This document shows positions 60,091 through 64,000 of a stretch of DNA of 64,000 nucleotides, piece by piece (positions within the stretch are counted from its first letter, which is position 1; each line of letters starts with the position of its first letter). Origin of the DNA: SMBSF63 sp034003545 (GTDB lineage Bacteria; Chloroflexota; Anaerolineae; Anaerolineales; Anaerolineaceae); the NCBI GenBank assembly GCA_964447155.1, contig CAYURM010000001.1:1-64000 (forward strand), given 5' to 3'. The notes below the pieces were generated by a model. It searched no databases. It was not told the DNA's origin and saw nothing but the letters and a program-made list of their open reading frames with translations. The translations under genes and the position numbers were made by a program.

Positions 60091-60408
60091 CAGCTCTCAC
60101 TCCATCCTGGATGCGCCATTGATACTTCGTCACATCGTATACTGAATTATATCCCAAAGAATCACACGAAACAGGATATCCCTGTCCCCGTAACGCGCCC
60201 ATCCATCCTGGGAACCCCCACCGTTCCCGCATGCACAAAATGCCCCTCCTGTTTTGCAGCCTCACCGCAAAGTGATAGGGGGCAGGTGAGCGCGCTTCAG
60301 CCGCCATGCCTGATCTTTATGCAAAAAATATGCCATCACCGTGATACAATTCGGGGCATTGTTAGAAATTTTTCGCGGGGAACAATGATCCCCGCGTGGA
60401 GTCCTCCT
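60091..60408. other. metH upstream region with hairpin
   Basis: No gene is seen in 318 bases. A repeat-like block at 60243-60287 resembles 28666-28712. A possible -10 box TACAAT lies at 60345-60350. CGCGGGG (60374-60380) pairs with CCCCGCG (60390-60396), a hairpin directly before the GGAG ribosome binding site. No B12-box or SAM-riboswitch core was recognised. Confidence 0.5.
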
Positions 60409-63400
60409 ATGGATCAAGAATATACCAACCGCAGATACCTGGATGCCCTGCGAGAACACGTCCTCATTCTGGACGGCGCAACTGGCACCAATGTCGATCG
60501 CATGAACCTGACCGTCGAAGACTACGGCGGGGAACAATTCGTTGGCTGTAATGACTACCTGGTCATCACTGCACCCCACGCCGTCGAAGCACTGCACCGC
60601 TCCTTCCTGAATATCGGCGTAGACGTCATCGAAACCGACACCTTCCGCGCCAACCGTCTCACCATGAGTGAATTCGGCTTGCAGGACAAGGTCACCGAGA
60701 TGAACCACAAAGCCGCCGGCATTGCCCGCCGCCTGGCGGACGAATACACCGAATCCACCGGCCAGCCGCGTTTCGTCGCCGGTTCCATTGGCCCATCCGG
60801 TCAACTCCCCTCCATGAACGACCCCGAACTTTCCCGCCTGTCCTTCGACGAACTGGTGGACATCTTCTACGAACAGGCCCTCGCCCTCGTGCAGGGCGGC
60901 GTGGATTTCATCCTCATTGAAACCTCTCAGGACATCATCGAAACCCGCGCCATCATCCTCGCCGCCCAAAAAGCATTTGCAACCTCCGGCATTTTCCTGC
61001 CGATTCAGGCGCAAATCACCCTGGACACCAGCGGACGCATGCTTCTCGGCACCGATATTGAAGCCGCCCTCACCATTCTGGAAGACCTGCCCATCGACGT
61101 GGTCGGTCTGAACTGTTCCACCGGCCCCACCCACATGCGCCAGCCCATCCAGTTTCTCGGCGAACACGCCACAAAATGGGTTTCCTGTGTCCCCAATGCC
61201 GGACTGCCGATCAACAAAAACGGCAAAGCCGTCTACCCCCTGGAACCCGAGCCCTTTGCCGAGGCCTTGACCGAATTCGTCGAAAAATTCAAGATCAGCG
61301 TGGTCGGCGGCTGCTGCGGCTCCACCCCGGAACACCTGGCAGCCCTGGTCAAAAGGATTCACGGACGTCCACAATCGCTCCGTCCCGAACGCGCAGTCAA
61401 CAAGCTGGCTTCCGGCATCCATGCCGTTACCATGATCCAGGAACCGCCGCCACTGCTGATCGGCGAAAGACTCAACACCCAGGGCAGCCGCATTTTCAAA
61501 AACATCATCATGAAAGAAGACATGGCCGCCGTCCTGGATCTTGCCCGCCAGCAGATGGAAAACGGCGCGCATACCCTGGATGTGTGTGTAGCGCTCACCG
61601 AAACTGACAACGAAAACGAGATGATGACGAAGGTCATCAAAACCCTCGCCCCAGTGATTGATGCCCCGCTGGTGATTGACACCACCGAACCGGACGTATT
61701 GGAAACTGCTCTCAAGACCGCCCCTGGCCGCTGTCTGATCAACTCCATCAACCTCGAAGCCGGGCGCGAAAAAGCCGACCGCATCTTGTCGCTGGCGAAG
61801 AAATACAACGCCGCCCTGATCGCCCTGACCATTGATGAAGCAGGCATGGCAAAGACTGCCGAGCGCAAACTCGAAGTCGCCCGCCGGATTCACGATATCG
61901 CTATAGGAGAATATGGTTTCCAGCCCGCCGACCTGGTTTTTGATGTGCTCACCTTCACCCTGGCGACGGGCGAAAATGAATACCTCAACTCGGCCAAAGA
62001 AACCCTCAAGGGCATTCAAACAATCAAGAAAAACCTGCCCGGCGCCCTCACCTCCCTCGGGGTCAGCAATATTTCCTTTGGCCTCCAACCCGCCGCCCGG
62101 CACATGCTCAATTCCGTCTTTCTGTACCATGCCGTGCAGGCCGGGCTGGATATGGCCATCGTCAATCCGGCCACCGTCAAGCCCTATGCCGAAATTGATC
62201 CCGCCGACCGCACCCTGATGGAAGACCTCATCTTCAACAATCACCCGAATGCACTGGCGCGGATCATTGAACGCTTTGAAGGCGTCCAAACGATAGATAA
62301 AGACAAAGCCCTCCTCGCCCGCCAGGAAACCCTTGCCAGTCTGTCCCCCACAGAGCGCCTGCATTGGAGCATCCTCCATCGCTATCACGATGGCGTGGAA
62401 GACACCATCGATTCCATCCTGCAGGAAACCCCTGCATCCCAACGGCACGATGCCGCCGTGGAGCTGCTTAACAGCGTCCTCCTGCCCGCCATGAAAGATG
62501 TCGGCGACCGCTTTGGCAAGGGCGAACTGATCCTGCCCTTCGTCCTCCAATCTGCCGAGGTGATGAAGCGCTGTGTCAACCACGTGGAGACCTATCTCAA
62601 AAAGAAAGCCGGCACCACCAAAGGCACCATCGTGCTGGCAACGGTCTATGGGGATGTGCATGACATCGGCAAGAATCTGGTCAAGACTATCCTCGTCAAC
62701 AACGGCTATGAAGTCATTGACCTCGGCAAACAGGTGCCGGTGGATACCATCATCGCCGAAGCTGAGAAAAACCAGGCGACTGCCATCGGCCTCAGCGCCC
62801 TGCTCGTCAGCACCAGTCAGCAAATGCCCCGTGTGGTCAACGAGCTTCATCGGCGAAACATGAACATCCCCGTGCTGATTGGCGGCGCTGCCATCAACCG
62901 CCAGTTTGGCCTGCGCATTACCAACACCGAAGACGGCAGTCCTTATCAACCCGGCGTATTCTACTGCAAAGACGCCTTTGAAGGTCTTGCCACGCTGGAT
63001 GACCTCAATGATCCCGTCCGCCGCCAGGCACTGCAGGAGAAAAAAGTGGAAGAACAGGCTGTCGGCCCTCGCCGCACCTCGTCAAAGAATAGAATTGCGG
63101 TTGCCCCTGCCATCGTTCCCCCTGCCGAATTCATCCCGCAGGCGCCCTTCTGGGGTGCCCAGGCAGTGAAAGATATTCCCCTTGACGAAGTCATTCCCCT
63201 GATCAACAAAAAATCTCTCTTTCGATTATCCTGGGGCAGCAAGGACGCCAGCAAAGCAGACCGCCCGGAGCTGGAGGCCGGCCTGGAACAAAGGCTGAAA
63301 GATATGACCCGGGACGCACAGAAAAATGGCTGGCTGAAACCCCAGGCCGTTTACGGCTTCTGGCCTGCCCAGACCGATGGGGATGAACTCATCATCTATG

Positions 63401-63927
63401 CCCCCTTCACCGATACCGGTGCCTCCCCGCAGGAACTCCTCCGTTTCTCCATGCCCCGCCAGACTACCGACAGAGGCCTGTGCCTGTCAGATTACTTCCT
63501 CCCGAAGAAATCCAACAAATTCGATACGGTCGCCTTCCAGGTGGTCACCGTCGGCCATGCCGCCACCGAACGGATTGATGCCCTGCATGCCGCCGGTCAG
63601 TACAGCGAAGCCTATTTTGCCCACGGGCTGGCCGTGCAAACCGCCGAAGGCATTGCCGAATGGATGCACGCCCGCATCCGCGCCGCATGGAGCATCCCTC
63701 AAAACCAGGGATTGCGTTATTCCTGGGGTTACCCCGCCATCCCGGATATCGCCGACCACCGCGAAGTCTTCGACTTGCTCCCCGCAGAAGAATGGCTGGA
63801 CATGCAGCTTACCTCCGCCGGGCAAATGGTGCCCGAACAGTCCACCGCCGCCATTATCGTCCACCACCCCGAAGCCCGCTACTTCACCATCCGGGAGCAG
63901 CCTGATTCTGTCACCACGGATCAATAA
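60409..63927 (+). CDS. metH: Cobalamin-dependent methionine synthase MetH
   Basis: A 1172-residue enzyme with all four modules. The homocysteine domain (1-315) has the zinc Cys in GLNCSTGP (Cys236) and GGCCGSTPEH (Cys302, Cys303). The pterin-binding domain (about 345-610) binds methyltetrahydrofolate. The B12 domain carries YGDVHDIGKN (axial His751). The C-terminal activation domain (about 900-1172) contains RLSWGSK and RYSWGYPAIPD. It transfers a methyl group from methyltetrahydrofolate to homocysteine through methylcobalamin. The start at 60409 has GGAG seven bases upstream; ATG at 60385 is an alternative inside the hairpin region. Confidence 0.95.
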   Translation: MDQEYTNRRYLDALREHVLILDGATGTNVDRMNLTVEDYGGEQFVGCNDYLVITAPHAVEALHRSFLNIGVDVIETDTFRANRLTMSEFGLQDKVTEMNHKAAGIARRLADEYTESTGQPRFVAGSIGPSGQLPSMNDPELSRLSFDELVDIFYEQALALVQGGVDFILIETSQDIIETRAIILAAQKAFATSGIFLPIQAQITLDTSGRMLLGTDIEAALTILEDLPIDVVGLNCSTGPTHMRQPIQFLGEHATKWVSCVPNAGLPINKNGKAVYPLEPEPFAEALTEFVEKFKISVVGGCCGSTPEHLAALVKRIHGRPQSLRPERAVNKLASGIHAVTMIQEPPPLLIGERLNTQGSRIFKNIIMKEDMAAVLDLARQQMENGAHTLDVCVALTETDNENEMMTKVIKTLAPVIDAPLVIDTTEPDVLETALKTAPGRCLINSINLEAGREKADRILSLAKKYNAALIALTIDEAGMAKTAERKLEVARRIHDIAIGEYGFQPADLVFDVLTFTLATGENEYLNSAKETLKGIQTIKKNLPGALTSLGVSNISFGLQPAARHMLNSVFLYHAVQAGLDMAIVNPATVKPYAEIDPADRTLMEDLIFNNHPNALARIIERFEGVQTIDKDKALLARQETLASLSPTERLHWSILHRYHDGVEDTIDSILQETPASQRHDAAVELLNSVLLPAMKDVGDRFGKGELILPFVLQSAEVMKRCVNHVETYLKKKAGTTKGTIVLATVYGDVHDIGKNLVKTILVNNGYEVIDLGKQVPVDTIIAEAEKNQATAIGLSALLVSTSQQMPRVVNELHRRNMNIPVLIGGAAINRQFGLRITNTEDGSPYQPGVFYCKDAFEGLATLDDLNDPVRRQALQEKKVEEQAVGPRRTSSKNRIAVAPAIVPPAEFIPQAPFWGAQAVKDIPLDEVIPLINKKSLFRLSWGSKDASKADRPELEAGLEQRLKDMTRDAQKNGWLKPQAVYGFWPAQTDGDELIIYAPFTDTGASPQELLRFSMPRQTTDRGLCLSDYFLPKKSNKFDTVAFQVVTVGHAATERIDALHAAGQYSEAYFAHGLAVQTAEGIAEWMHARIRAAWSIPQNQGLRYSWGYPAIPDIADHREVFDLLPAEEWLDMQLTSAGQMVPEQSTAAIIVHHPEARYFTIREQPDSVTTDQ

Positions 63928-64000
63928 AGCGGACGCAGCAATTGCCTCCCTTATTGATATACACGCAATAGGGTAACTTTAAAACTTTCACCAGCTTACA

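Noticed and set aside
60091..60408. Cobalamin or SAM riboswitch upstream of metH
   Set aside because: No B12-box or SAM-I core could be matched; only a short hairpin is present.
60262..62949. Open frame of 895 codons on the strand opposite metH
   Set aside because: It is the mirror of a C-rich, fully recognisable metH; no family features, and its start has no context.

Overview
The window looks like a chromosomal segment of a Chloroflexota bacterium, most likely class Anaerolineae. The evidence is indirect: a mevalonate kinase next to an isopentenyl phosphate kinase, several secreted lipoproteins with long Thr/Pro/Ala linkers and NBR1-type Ig-like domains, a DUF5679-TopA fusion, LysM/M23 wall enzymes and C-rich codon usage. 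An anaerobic or microaerophilic life is suggested by a flavodiiron protein, QueG, SelA, cobalamin-dependent MetH and a protein disulfide oxidoreductase. No rRNA, tRNA, CRISPR array or complete transposase gene was seen.

Layout. 1-2.5 kb is an AT-rich accessory patch with a small unknown gene, a beta-propeller lipoprotein and a truncated RHS gene. 2.5-8.2 kb runs rightward: polyprenyl-phosphate transferase, mevalonate kinase, isopentenyl phosphate kinase, a dNTPase-like HD protein, GreA and a flavodiiron protein. 8.3-16.7 kb runs leftward: a membrane protein, then ffh-rpsP-khpA-rimM-dprA-manC-topA. 16.9-33.4 kb runs rightward: a DUF1015 protein, two M23 peptidases around a beta-propeller protein, a large hybrid sensor kinase, three NBR1-Ig lipoproteins, a 13-TM-type membrane protein and queG, with a 225-bp tandem repeat block at 28.0-28.6 kb. 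33.5-37.3 kb holds a LysM membrane protein and uvrA (leftward). 37.7-39.1 kb is a UMF1-type transporter. 39.4-43.1 kb is ruvA-trmH-ruvC-yebC and a response regulator (leftward). 43.3-44.4 kb is an inositol-phosphate synthase. 44.6-45.7 kb is a GT-C-like membrane protein. 45.9-46.3 kb holds a small transposon-derived element (MITE). 46.4-52.8 kb has a polysaccharide deacetylase-like lipoprotein, a HIT protein and three tandem LysM/M23 paralogues. 52.9-60.1 kb runs leftward: OsmC, disulfide oxidoreductase, zinc ribbon, anti-sigma/ECF sigma, methyltransferase, tsaD, M24 peptidase, selA and a small membrane protein. metH closes the window.

The genes together cover isoprenoid/polyprenyl precursor supply, protein export and ribosome maturation, DNA repair, and a large cell-surface programme (wall hydrolases, lipoproteins, nucleotide-sugar synthesis). 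The most unusual material is non-coding or small-scale: a 36-bp repeat inserted twice in frame into the RHS gene in different reading frames, an 8-bp-period degenerate tandem element near several promoters, a complete 234-bp MITE with 12-bp inverted ends and 8-bp target duplication, a perfect terminator inside the first codons of queG, and catalytic-residue loss in a receiver domain and in tandem wall-enzyme paralogues. I see no clear new multi-gene defence or metabolic system.
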